Source: UBA10348 sp002469915 (GTDB lineage: Bacteria > Bacteroidota > Rhodothermia > Rhodothermales > UBA10348). Taken from it: a DNA stretch of 64,000 bases. This document shows positions 54,187 through 62,451 of this stretch, piece after piece. Positions within the stretch are counted from its first letter, which is position 1. Each line of letters starts with the position of its first letter. Made by a program: the position numbers and the translations under genes. Below the pieces are notes generated by a model. The model was not told the DNA's origin. It was given only the letters and a program-made list of their open reading frames with translations, and searched no databases. Location of the stretch: positions 62,001 to 126,000 of the forward strand of contig JAQWHM010000001.1 in assembly GCA_029249345.1 (NCBI GenBank), read 5' to 3'.

Positions 54187-54975
54187 TTAAGCGGTTTCAG
54201 CGGTGCTAGCGTTGTTCTCGATGTCTTCGTCAGCGTTCGAGGCCAGTAATTTTTTCAGATCCTCTGCAGCAGAATCTGGCGTTTGTACGACGTCTTTGAT
54301 GACACGGCCATCTCGGAGTTCAATGACGCGTTTGGCATAACGGGCTACATCGTCTTCGTGTGTAACCAATAGAATGGTAATACCGCGGTCATTCAACTCT
54401 TGAAAAAGCTGCATAACCTCTACGGTAGTGCGACTATCCAGATTCCCTGTTGGCTCATCTGCCAGCACCAGACTAGGGTTGGTCACGAGAGCACGGGCTA
54501 TCGCTACACGCTGCTGCTGCCCACCTGAAAGCTCGTTGGGGTGATGGTCTACCCTATCACCCAATCCTACTAGGTTTAAAGATTCAAGCGCTGCCTTTTT
54601 GTGGTTCTTAATTCGCCCAGTTCGATCGTATAGAAGTGGAAGCTCCACATTTTCCAGAGCCGAAGTTCTCGCGAGCAAATTAAACCCCTGAAATACGAAG
54701 CCAATTTTAGCATTACGTATATCGGCTAATTCGTTTTTCCCCAACTTATTGGCTTCAATGCCATCGAGGAAGTACGATCCAGATGTGGGATAGTCCAAGC
54801 CACCAATAATATTCATCAACGTAGACTTACCGGATCCTGATGCACCCATGATGGCGACCATTTCTCCTGCACATACATTCACCCCGATCCCTTGCAAGGC
54901 ATGGACTTTTGTTTTACCCATGATATACGTTTTACGTACATCGCGAATGTCGACAACCGCAGTGGTATCGCTCAT
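54187..54975 (-). CDS. ABC transporter ATP-binding protein (MacB/LolD-like)
   Basis: This protein has 262 residues. It has Walker A (GASGSGKST), the Q-loop (FQGFNLL), the signature LSGGQQQRVAIARAL, Walker B with Glu (LVLADEPTGNLD) and the His switch (LLVTHE). It belongs to the LolD/MacB class paired with FtsX-type permeases. A Glu/Asp/Ala-rich extension of about 25 residues lies at the C-terminus. It sits between the adaptor and the permease genes, with short spacers consistent with one operon. Confidence 0.95.
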   Translation of the reverse strand: MSDTTAVVDIRDVRKTYIMGKTKVHALQGIGVNVCAGEMVAIMGASGSGKSTLMNIIGGLDYPTSGSYFLDGIEANKLGKNELADIRNAKIGFVFQGFNLLARTSALENVELPLLYDRTGRIKNHKKAALESLNLVGLGDRVDHHPNELSGGQQQRVAIARALVTNPSLVLADEPTGNLDSRTTVEVMQLFQELNDRGITILLVTHEDDVARYAKRVIELRDGRVIKDVVQTPDSAAEDLKKLLASNADEDIENNASTAETA

Positions 54976-55008
54976 GATTTTCCTATCTAATGCTGTTGAG
55001 CCTGAGTA

Positions 55009-56280
55009 TTAAAATCCGCCACCGCGGCTAAAACGGGATCCTTGATCATTTTTACTTTGGAACGGATTCTTAAATCCGCCCTCTGACTCAGTGACAGAAA
55101 CTCCTGATATCACCTGCATTCCGGCTTCAAGAGATGCGCCGATAACCTCCGTCATCGATCCATCTGTGATTCCTGTTCGTGCTCTAGCTACCTGAATATC
55201 CCCGTTTTCGTTGAGATACCACAACATAACTGCGTCAGAGGCTCCACCACCAAAACCACCTCGTCCACCCGTCGGTCGTCCAAAACCTCCACTGGGACGC
55301 TGTTCACCTGAAGAGCTCTCTGTGCTTTTTTGCTGAGCCTCCCTTTGAGCGATCATTTCGGTCATCATTTGCTCATTCGGACGAAAACGAAGCGCTGCAT
55401 TCGGCACCTTCATCACATCCGAGGCCTGATCAATCAAAAACTCAACCGTCGCGGTCATTCCTGGAAGCAGCTTGCCATCTGAATTGTCTACATCGATGAC
55501 AGCAGTATAGGTGACTACATTTTCCTGAATCGAAGACTGCAATCGGACCTGGCGCACGGTACCCGCAAACATCGCTTCATCATAGGCTTGAACGGTAAAG
55601 CGCACTTCCTGACTCTCTTCAATCAAACCAATGTCGGATTCATCAACCGAAGCCAATATTTCCATGGACGCAAGGTCATTTGCGATCAGAAACAACTGAG
55701 GCGTATTCAGAGACGCAGCCACCGTCTGACCCTCATCAACATTCCGCTCTACTACAACGCCGTTAATCGGAGATACGATCGTCGCATAATCTAGATTTCG
55801 CTGGGCTCGTTCAAGACTGATTTGGGTCGAAACGATGGTCGCCTCAGCCAAATCCAGATTGTACTTAGCCTGGTTTAGCTCCACTTCAGTCGCAAATTGT
55901 TTGTCGAACAGACCCTTAATCCGGTCATACTCAGTCCTAGAAAAATCCAATTGGGCTTGGTTTCGAGTCATCGTTGCACGGGCGTCCCTGACTGAACTGA
56001 CCAATAAAGTCGTGTCTATGCGAGCGATTATCTGACCTCGGTATACCTTGTCATTAAAATCCACATATATGCGATTCACGATTCCAGAAACCTGCGTTCC
56101 AACCTGAACGGTCGTCACAGCATTCAAATTTCCGGTCGATGCTACAACCGACTCTAGGTCTCCTGTTTCAACCGAAACGAAGCGGTATTCCAATCTAGAT
56201 ACGGCTTCTGCACTGTTCGTGTACCAAATCGTTGCCACAACAGCAATCAGTACAACTATTATAGCAATAGTCTTCTTCAT
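55009..56280 (-). CDS. Periplasmic adaptor subunit (MacA/RND-type membrane fusion protein)
   Basis: This protein has 423 residues. An N-terminal signal anchor (about 4-20) precedes a lipoyl/barrel-sandwich half (VGTQVSGIVNRIYVDFNDKV) and the coiled-coil hairpin (about 95-165). The second lipoyl half is YATIVSPINGVVVERNVDEG, and beta-barrel and membrane-proximal domains follow. A Gly/Arg/Phe-rich insert near residues 325-345 (GGFGRPTGGRGGFGGG) and a similar C-terminal tail are unusual. The adaptor would link the ABC permease to an outer-membrane channel. Confidence 0.93.
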   Translation of the reverse strand: MKKTIAIIVVLIAVVATIWYTNSAEAVSRLEYRFVSVETGDLESVVASTGNLNAVTTVQVGTQVSGIVNRIYVDFNDKVYRGQIIARIDTTLLVSSVRDARATMTRNQAQLDFSRTEYDRIKGLFDKQFATEVELNQAKYNLDLAEATIVSTQISLERAQRNLDYATIVSPINGVVVERNVDEGQTVAASLNTPQLFLIANDLASMEILASVDESDIGLIEESQEVRFTVQAYDEAMFAGTVRQVRLQSSIQENVVTYTAVIDVDNSDGKLLPGMTATVEFLIDQASDVMKVPNAALRFRPNEQMMTEMIAQREAQQKSTESSSGEQRPSGGFGRPTGGRGGFGGGASDAVMLWYLNENGDIQVARARTGITDGSMTEVIGASLEAGMQVISGVSVTESEGGFKNPFQSKNDQGSRFSRGGGF

Positions 56281-56319
56281 TGTAGATAAAGTGCTCTCAA
56301 AGAGCTTTGAAATTCCGGG

Positions 56320-56760
56320 TTACGGACGTGATGTAGTGGAATCAGCGTTCGACTCACTTGAGGATTGAACCGATGTGCTATCCCCTGTCGCTGCGCCTCG
56401 ACGTCGAGTCGCTCTGTCAAACCAGGGAGTAAGAGCAGTTACTTGCGAAGAGTCTAGCACAGGTACAAGTTCCGTTCGAAGAGAGTCCATGAAGCCCGAC
56501 CGATACCAGCGATACCTTTTGTACAGTTTGTCTAATCGATCCTGATGACGATGAGAAATGGCTACGAGCGTGTCTTGCTGAACCTGATCAATCGGATCGA
56601 TATAACGATCTATTTGACCGTAGAGACCTCCCAGACGGCGCATTTCAGTCAACTTCTCCATTCGACGATTATGCATGGTACTTTGACCAAGCGCCCCCAG
56701 CGCCAGCCCGATGGCTAGCGTTCCGAGAAGAACGAATATGGTTTTCGTGTGTAATTTCAT
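56320..56760 (-). CDS. Small envelope protein, membrane-anchored (CpxP/Spy-like features)
   Basis: This protein has 146 residues. A hydrophobic N-terminal helix (about 8-26) is followed by a helical, Arg-rich segment (QQDTLVAISHRHQDRLDKLY, then TELVPVLDSSQVTALTPWFD). Its layout is like periplasmic CpxP/Spy-type sensors, and it ends in a Ser/Thr-rich tail. I do not assign a function. It lies between the putative anti-sigma gene and the MacA gene in the same orientation. Confidence 0.72.
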   Translation of the reverse strand: MKLHTKTIFVLLGTLAIGLALGALGQSTMHNRRMEKLTEMRRLGGLYGQIDRYIDPIDQVQQDTLVAISHRHQDRLDKLYKRYRWYRSGFMDSLRTELVPVLDSSQVTALTPWFDRATRRRGAATGDSTSVQSSSESNADSTTSRP

Positions 56761-56769
56761 AACGCAGAC

Positions 56770-57132
56770 CTAATGGTCCTCAATCGACAATTCGTAGGCG
56801 GAAGCAACGGTTACCGGCGGCAATCCCAATAACATTTCAGTTGGGGATTGATCGTAATCGTTTGTACTTGAAAGCTTGACGTTGTAGGCAATGAGCATCA
56901 AAATGACAAAACTACCGGCAAGGACTACGGGTCGGAACCAGCTGACCAACTCCAACGACAAGACATTTTCTTTTTTCCAGGAGCGAGATGCGCCGAGTGC
57001 ACGCATCACACGTTCTGTGGGCATGGACATCATAGTCTCATCCCGTTCCTCATGCACAAGCATACGGAGCTCCTGAGAAAGTCCCTCCGGAACGTCAGCT
57101 TCGCTTGAATGATGGTGTTGTGCAATACTCAT
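56770..57132 (-). CDS. Putative anti-sigma factor, single-pass membrane protein
   Basis: This protein has 120 residues. A cytoplasmic N-terminal part (His-rich start MSIAQHHHSSEADVPEG, then basic and acidic helices) precedes one membrane helix (about 70-86, VVLAGSFVILMLIAYNV). A short periplasmic tail follows. No ZAS zinc motif (H..C..C) is seen. Position directly after the ECF sigma gene and the topology suggest an anti-sigma factor; this is inference from context. Confidence 0.65.
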   Translation of the reverse strand: MSIAQHHHSSEADVPEGLSQELRMLVHEERDETMMSMPTERVMRALGASRSWKKENVLSLELVSWFRPVVLAGSFVILMLIAYNVKLSSTNDYDQSPTEMLLGLPPVTVASAYELSIEDH

Positions 57133-57148
57133 AGTCTATGTTTCCTTT

Positions 57149-57790
57149 TCAGTCGAGCCAGGTGGACGATTCAAGATCACTTTTCAATCGGTCGAGACCT
57201 CTCTTAAGTCTCGATAACACCGTTCCATATGGAAGATTCAGTGCTGTAGCCGTTTCTTGTGTCGATAGATCCTCAATCATTCTGAGCACAATGACTGCCT
57301 TCTGGTTATCAGGTAGACGATCAATGGCCCTTCTCAATTCCCTTTTTCTTTCAACAGATTCAATATTCCCATCGGAATTCGCGGAGGACACGGGGTCCTG
57401 GTCCTCAGCAAGAGACCAGGGTTGAAGCCATCTGGCCCGTTTTCGCTTGCGAAGAGCATCGAGACTCTTGTTAATAGCCATGCGAATAACAAACGTCTTG
57501 AGAGATGAATCTCCACGAAACGAAGTCAACGATCGATGCAGTTTAATGAACACTTCCTGAACCACATCATCGACCTCGGCAACGGGTCCTAACATCCCTG
57601 TAACAGTTCGCGAGACCTCATCCATAAATCGATCCACTAAAATGCGGAATGCATTATCGTCCCCCCCCAATGTCGCTCCGATCAGCACTTCATCCGAAGA
57701 GTTGATCGAAATAGATGGGGCCGCGACTTTCTCTACTAACAATCGAGAGGGAAGCGTGAGCCAGTGAGATATGGGAATAGATAATTGCAA
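57149..57790 (-). CDS. RNA polymerase sigma factor, ECF (sigma-70) family
   Basis: This protein has 213 residues. Region 2 is seen in VDDVVQEVFIKLHRSLTSFR with KTFVIRMAINKSLDALRKRK. Region 4 is seen in LPDNQKAVIVLRMIEDLSTQ and ATALNLPYGTVLSRLKRGL. The N-terminal extension of about 30 residues comes from a TTG at 57790; no good later ATG exists. It follows the Spy-like gene by 6 bases and precedes the putative anti-sigma gene by 16, so it probably controls its own operon, including the MacAB-type pump. Confidence 0.94.
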   Translation of the reverse strand: MQLSIPISHWLTLPSRLLVEKVAAPSISINSSDEVLIGATLGGDDNAFRILVDRFMDEVSRTVTGMLGPVAEVDDVVQEVFIKLHRSLTSFRGDSSLKTFVIRMAINKSLDALRKRKRARWLQPWSLAEDQDPVSSANSDGNIESVERKRELRRAIDRLPDNQKAVIVLRMIEDLSTQETATALNLPYGTVLSRLKRGLDRLKSDLESSTWLD

Positions 57791-57796
57791 TTCGCT

Positions 57797-58240
57797 TTAT
57801 TGCGGATTTCCTGCTCGTTGACCTCGACGCTGCCCACCTTGACGACCTCGTCTACTAGAGCTTACGATCTCTTGGTACTTTTTCAATTGATCCTCGGTGA
57901 GTACATCGGTCAAAGCAGCTGTGGTTTCTTTATCCATCTCGGCCATTTTAGCCCGCATGCCATTACGCGCTAGGTTTCCTCCTCCGCCACCACCACCTCT
58001 GAGCGAAGACATCATTTCCATTCGTTTTTCTTGAGCAGCCCACAGTATATCTTTAACCTTGGGTGATGACTCAGCATCTAATTCCAATGTCGTGGCCATT
58101 TCCGCAAACCGCTCTTCAAAAGCAGCCTTCTGTTCTTCGGGAGTTCCTCTCATGCCTTGCGCAAATGCTCCAGGTGCCCCAGCTACCGATAGTAGAGTGA
58201 CCGCTAGCAGGAGGCTAAAAATATTGATTGAAGATCGCAT
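57797..58240 (-). CDS. Secreted Spy/LTXXQ-like periplasmic protein
   Basis: This protein has 147 residues. A signal peptide ends at about residue 27 (AFAQ). The mature part is helical: PEEQKAAFEERFAEMATTLE, a poly-Gly stretch (GGGGGGG), then MAEMDKETTAALTDVLTEDQ and LKKYQEI, the LTxxQ-type ending. The tail is Arg/Gly/Gln-rich. Spy and CpxP relatives are periplasmic stress chaperones or sensors of protein misfolding and metals. It is the first gene of the sigma-factor operon, fitting an envelope-stress signal. Confidence 0.82.
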   Translation of the reverse strand: MRSSINIFSLLLAVTLLSVAGAPGAFAQGMRGTPEEQKAAFEERFAEMATTLELDAESSPKVKDILWAAQEKRMEMMSSLRGGGGGGGNLARNGMRAKMAEMDKETTAALTDVLTEDQLKKYQEIVSSSRRGRQGGQRRGQRAGNPQ

Positions 58241-58426
58241 GCTTCTAGTGTAATGTGATGAGTTTCCCCTGTTAGACGAGCATAAAACTGTTACATTCCC
58301 GTCACGGTATCGAGCCCTTTCCTGCTATCGAATAATCTAAGAAAGTGAACCATTAAAACACGATTGCGTTCGCCGAGAAAGCAAACGTTTGGCTTCAAGC
58401 TAACTACCACGAAAGCACTAAGTACA

Positions 58427-59926
58427 TTGTCTAGGGAATTCAGGATATACAATACGCTCACCCGCAGTGTTGAGCCCGTTCGGACGCAGAAAAAGAACCA
58501 CCTCTCTTTTTACTCGTGTGGTCCAACCGTGTATTCCTACGCACACATTGGAAATTTCAGATCGTTTGTGACGGCTGATTTGATTTTCCGAACGGCCCGC
58601 GCTCTAGACTGGGATGTAACCTACGCCACGAATATAACGGACGTTGGTCACCTCACCGAAGACGACTTTACCGATCCAGAGGGCGAAGATCGCATGGTGA
58701 AAGCTCTCAAATCAAAAGAGGGAGAGCAATTTGCTAATGTTTGGGATCTGGCTCGCTACTACTCAGATACCCTTATTGAGGATTGGCATCGTCTCAATTT
58801 GTTGGAGCCAACCATCCGTCCTCGTGCCACGGAGCATATGCGAGAACAGATTTCGGCGGTAGAACAACTGATTGAAAAAGGCCACGCCTATGAGACATCT
58901 CAGGGGGTTTATTTCTCGGTTACCTCATTCCCTAACTACGGCAAGTTATCAGGCAACACGTTAGACAATGACCTCGAACAGAGCGTCCGGGATGTTGTTA
59001 TTGATGATGAAAAAAAGGATCCTCGGGATTTTGCGCTTTGGAAAAAGGACGATAAGCACCTCATGCAATGGTACAGTCCGTGGGGATGGGGCTTCCCAGG
59101 CTGGCACATTGAATGCTCCGTCATGTCTATGAGTTACCTAGGAGAGACGTTAGATCTGCATGCGGGTGGAGAAGATCTCATCTTTCCGCATCACGAATGT
59201 GAAATAGCTCAATCTGAATCACTTTCGGGCAAGCCATTTGCCACCCATTGGGTGCACACTCGATTCCTTCAGGTCGAGGGCGAGAAAATGTCCAAGAGCC
59301 TCGGCAACTTCTTTACGGTTCGAGACCTCTCTGCGGCCGAGGAAGATGGTGGCAAAAATATAGATCCACTCGCCGTTCGCATGACGCTGCTGTCCGGCCA
59401 TTACCGCAAGCCGTTCAACTTCACCATGAAGACCCTGAAAGGAAACGTGCGACATCGCGAGCGCCTTGAGGAAGTCATTCAACTATCTGGGCACCCTGAT
59501 TCCGGAGACTGTGCATACGAAGGAGATTTCGGTGTCATCCTCAAGGGAATGTATGAACGCGCACTCGATGCGCTTACGGAAGACCTCAACACGCCATCCG
59601 CGCTAGCCGCTCTGTTTGGTGGCACAAAAATGATTCTATCCAGATCGGATGTCTCGGATTCAGACAAATCCTCCATTCGAGCCTGGCTTCGCGATATGAA
59701 TGATATTTTGGGAGTCGTGTATACCTCGTCTGAAACAGGATCTTCGGATGATGCCATGGATCCATTAGCAGCCGCTGTCGAACCCTTACTCCTTGAACGA
59801 ACAAAGGCGCGGGCCGAGGGCAACTGGGCACGAGCAGACGAAATTCGAGATGAACTGACAGCGCTTAAAGTTGAGATAATGGACACGCCCGAAGGCCCGA
59901 AATGGAAACGTATCGGTAACCTGTAA
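58427..59926 (+). CDS. cysS: Cysteinyl-tRNA synthetase
   Basis: CysS charges tRNA-Cys. The protein has 499 residues. Signatures are the zinc-binding Cys in YSCGPTVYSYAHIGNFRSF (HIGH motif as HIGN), the zinc Cys/His in HIECSVMSMSYLGE and FPHHECEIAQSES, and EGEKMSKSLGNFFTV (KMSKS). The TTG at 58427 gives the family-typical N-terminus MSREFRIYNTLTRSVEPV; a TTG at 58364 would add 21 residues without homology. The divergent sigma operon starts 187 bases away. Confidence 0.95.
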   Translation: MSREFRIYNTLTRSVEPVRTQKKNHLSFYSCGPTVYSYAHIGNFRSFVTADLIFRTARALDWDVTYATNITDVGHLTEDDFTDPEGEDRMVKALKSKEGEQFANVWDLARYYSDTLIEDWHRLNLLEPTIRPRATEHMREQISAVEQLIEKGHAYETSQGVYFSVTSFPNYGKLSGNTLDNDLEQSVRDVVIDDEKKDPRDFALWKKDDKHLMQWYSPWGWGFPGWHIECSVMSMSYLGETLDLHAGGEDLIFPHHECEIAQSESLSGKPFATHWVHTRFLQVEGEKMSKSLGNFFTVRDLSAAEEDGGKNIDPLAVRMTLLSGHYRKPFNFTMKTLKGNVRHRERLEEVIQLSGHPDSGDCAYEGDFGVILKGMYERALDALTEDLNTPSALAALFGGTKMILSRSDVSDSDKSSIRAWLRDMNDILGVVYTSSETGSSDDAMDPLAAAVEPLLLERTKARAEGNWARADEIRDELTALKVEIMDTPEGPKWKRIGNL

Positions 59927-59953
59927 TTCCGTCAACCAGTAGTACATAAACGA

Positions 59954-60463
59954 ATGGCTTACCCCAAAACACTTCTCGACTACGGTACCTTAGACGGTGG
60001 TCTGGTCCGCATGATGGAACGCTTCAAAACTGAAGGCACCCTCATCGGTGATGAAGCATCAGACCGGTTCATCATGGATAGGCCTGAGGCTGCCCTGCTG
60101 GGAATGCTCTACGATCAACGTGTGCGTGCAGAATATGCGTTCACAGGGCCTCAGCGCCTCATGGAGCGCCTTGGACATCTGGACATGCATAAAATCGCCA
60201 CCACCGATTTGGACGAACTACGGGAGATGTTCGCTGAAAAACCGGCTGTGCATCGTTTCACGAATGTAATGGCAGAACGTACCCGTGACATTGCTCAGAT
60301 TATCGTATCGGATTATGAGGGTAAGACTGAAAAACTTTGGGACGATGGGGCTTCATTTGATGTCATCCAGAAGCGACTCATCAAACTACCCGGTTTTGGG
60401 AAGATGAAAGCGCAGAAAATGCGATTCGTACTTCACTACTTCGGGTATCGCGACCTATCCTAG
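59954..60463 (+). CDS. HhH-GPD superfamily protein (putative base-excision repair)
   Basis: This protein has 169 residues. The N-terminal region has PEAALLGMLYDQRVRAEYAF, as in short HhH-GPD proteins of actinobacteria and others. EMFAEKPAVHRFTNVMAERT follows, and near the end the helix-hairpin-helix LIKLPGFGKMKAQKMRFVLH. The superfamily contains DNA glycosylases and AP lyases. No Fe-S cluster Cys set is present, and the catalytic Asp/Lys positions of Nth are not evident. It lies 27 bases after cysS on the same strand. Confidence 0.85.
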   Translation: MAYPKTLLDYGTLDGGLVRMMERFKTEGTLIGDEASDRFIMDRPEAALLGMLYDQRVRAEYAFTGPQRLMERLGHLDMHKIATTDLDELREMFAEKPAVHRFTNVMAERTRDIAQIIVSDYEGKTEKLWDDGASFDVIQKRLIKLPGFGKMKAQKMRFVLHYFGYRDLS

Positions 60464-60480
60464 CTACCCATCTTCAGGCT

Positions 60481-60741
60481 TCAGGCCGCCAAGCTTAAAA
60501 AGTCATTATTCTCGACTTTGAGTGTGCTAATCACGAAGTAATTGCCACTGCGGGCAATATCAAGAGCAGGACGCTCGAGTGCGTTCACGTGATAGAACAC
60601 GTCCCAGGCGATATCAACTGCCGCATCGATTAGCTCTTCAGGGGTCCATTTGCCGGTATGGGCAAATATAGACCGTTCCCAAGCGAGTGATCCGCCTGCC
60701 GTGCTTCTTACATATTTTTCTAGGTATTCGTATGCGCCCAT
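60481..60741 (-). CDS. Small conserved-looking protein of unknown function
   Basis: This protein has 86 residues with an ATG start. The translation (GAYEYLEKYVRSTAGGSLAW, then TPEELIDAAVDIAWDVFYHV) has normal protein composition and predicted helices. It has no signal peptide or recognised domain. It stands alone between the HhH-GPD gene (convergent) and the Trk operon terminator. Confidence 0.6.
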   Translation of the reverse strand: MGAYEYLEKYVRSTAGGSLAWERSIFAHTGKWTPEELIDAAVDIAWDVFYHVNALERPALDIARSGNYFVISTLKVENNDFLSLAA

Positions 60742-60810
60742 TTTGTCTTCCTCCTCGGTAAATAATTACGCCGAAGTTGATCACCTCTCTCTTGCGGTCG
60801 GACCATCCAA

Positions 60811-60850
60811 ACCAAAACAAAAGGCAGAACCCGATGCGGGTTCTGCCTTT
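60811..60850 (-). terminator. Rho-independent terminator of the trkA-trkH operon
   Basis: A 13-base perfect stem (60820-60832 with 60838-60850) has a 5-base loop. On the minus strand it is followed by TTTTGTTTTGG. It lies 81 bases past the trkH stop. Confidence 0.9.
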
Positions 60851-60930
60851 ATATGTTTCAAAGCCCGTGCCAGCTACGCTGTGGACAGGCGATTTTAAGC
60901 CGAATGGTCAGATTCCGACCCTGAACCGAA

Positions 60931-62439
60931 TCAGCGTTTCCAGAATGCCGGAACGAAAACAATGATCACAGTAAAGATTTCCAGCCTCCCAGCCATCATT
61001 AGAAAGGATAGTACCCATTTTGCCATTTGAGGAAGATGAGCATAGTTCTCCGTAGGTCCGAGCGTTCCAAATGCCGGACCAACGTTGCCTACACTAGACA
61101 GAGTGGCTCCAAACGAAGTCAGAATATCAAGACCTAGAAATGACATGGCCATGGTGCCAAATCCTATCAATCCCAGATACAAAACGATAAAGGAGAGCAC
61201 GTTCTTCATCACCTCCTGGGATACCACTTTATTTCCGAGGCGCACAGGCATGATGGCTTGGGGATGAATCAGCTGCTTGATCTCTTTGAATGAATTCTTA
61301 AACATGAGAACATGACGGATCACCTTTACTCCACCACCAGTGGACCCGGCCATGCCCCCGATATAAAAACAAATAAAGATGATCCCCACGGCCAGCGGTG
61401 GCCATATTTCATAATCCGCGGTCCCAAACCCTGTCGTCGTAATAATGGCGGATGCCTGGAATGCACCATACCGAAGCGATTCCATGAAGGTGGCATAGCC
61501 CAGAAAGCCCCCCTCCGTTTCATACGAAGGCAAATAGCCCATGGCCGGTGCCCAAGTACCAATCGTAATGAGCAAGGTGGCCACCAAAGTGATTCCTACA
61601 TAAACGCGAAATTCGGTGTCCCGAAAAACCGTGATCGCTTTCCCACGCAGCATGCGGAAATGAAGCGCAAAGTTGACCCCCGCCAGAAACATAAAAATGG
61701 TAATCACCCAGTCGATATAGGCTGACCCAAACTGCCCTACTGACCCATTTTTAGTAGAAAACCCACCAGTCGCCATCGTTGCAAAAGCATGATTTATGGC
61801 ATCAAAGGTGTTCATGGCAGGCAATAGAACCAGAAACTCAACAAACGTAATGCCCACGTAAATCATCCACAGACGTTTGGCCGTTTCCTGTACACGCGGT
61901 GTCAGCTTATCAGCCGACGGCCCCGGCACTTCCGCCTTATAAAGCTGCATACCACCTACGCCTAGCAGCGGTAGGATGGCTAGTGTAAGGACGATTATAC
62001 CCATCCCGCCCATCCAATGTGCAAGACTGCGCCAAAAGAGGAATGCATGCGGAACGTCTTCGATGTCTGGATTTCCAGCCCCTCCGAAAATGGTCGAACC
62101 TGTGGTCGTAAACGCACTCATGGTCTCAAAGAAGGCGTCTGTATACGATTCCAACACCCCGCCCATTACAAAAGGCAATGCTCCGATGAGAGACAACACC
62201 ACCCAAGCCATCGCCACGATAGCAAACCCATCTCGTATCTGAAGTTCGGTTTGAGATCGAGAACGCTGAATCCACGCTACTGTACCTACAATGAGCGATC
62301 CCAGTGCGGTTACGCCAAAGGTCCACCATTCCGGCTCACCGTAAAGCAGAGCAACTAGCATGGGCAGAAGCAGCGCGATACCCAAAAAAAAGACAAGAAT
62401 CCCAAGGGTAAAGAGGACTGCTCGGTAATTGAGAACCAT
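60931..62439 (-). CDS. trkH: TrkH-family potassium uptake protein
   Basis: TrkH/KtrB-type proteins are K+ channels with four pseudo-repeats. The protein has 502 residues and about ten helices. The four selectivity-filter segments are visible: TTTGSTIFGG, MATGGFSTKNG, TTTGFGTADYE and SSVGNVGPAFG. The intramembrane loop has GSTGGGVKVIRH. It is downstream of trkA by 12 bases; TrkA is the gating ring. Together they should form a Trk system driven by NAD(H) or ATP binding. Confidence 0.95.
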   Translation of the reverse strand: MVLNYRAVLFTLGILVFFLGIALLLPMLVALLYGEPEWWTFGVTALGSLIVGTVAWIQRSRSQTELQIRDGFAIVAMAWVVLSLIGALPFVMGGVLESYTDAFFETMSAFTTTGSTIFGGAGNPDIEDVPHAFLFWRSLAHWMGGMGIIVLTLAILPLLGVGGMQLYKAEVPGPSADKLTPRVQETAKRLWMIYVGITFVEFLVLLPAMNTFDAINHAFATMATGGFSTKNGSVGQFGSAYIDWVITIFMFLAGVNFALHFRMLRGKAITVFRDTEFRVYVGITLVATLLITIGTWAPAMGYLPSYETEGGFLGYATFMESLRYGAFQASAIITTTGFGTADYEIWPPLAVGIIFICFYIGGMAGSTGGGVKVIRHVLMFKNSFKEIKQLIHPQAIMPVRLGNKVVSQEVMKNVLSFIVLYLGLIGFGTMAMSFLGLDILTSFGATLSSVGNVGPAFGTLGPTENYAHLPQMAKWVLSFLMMAGRLEIFTVIIVFVPAFWKR

Positions 62440-62451
62440 AATTATTATCGG

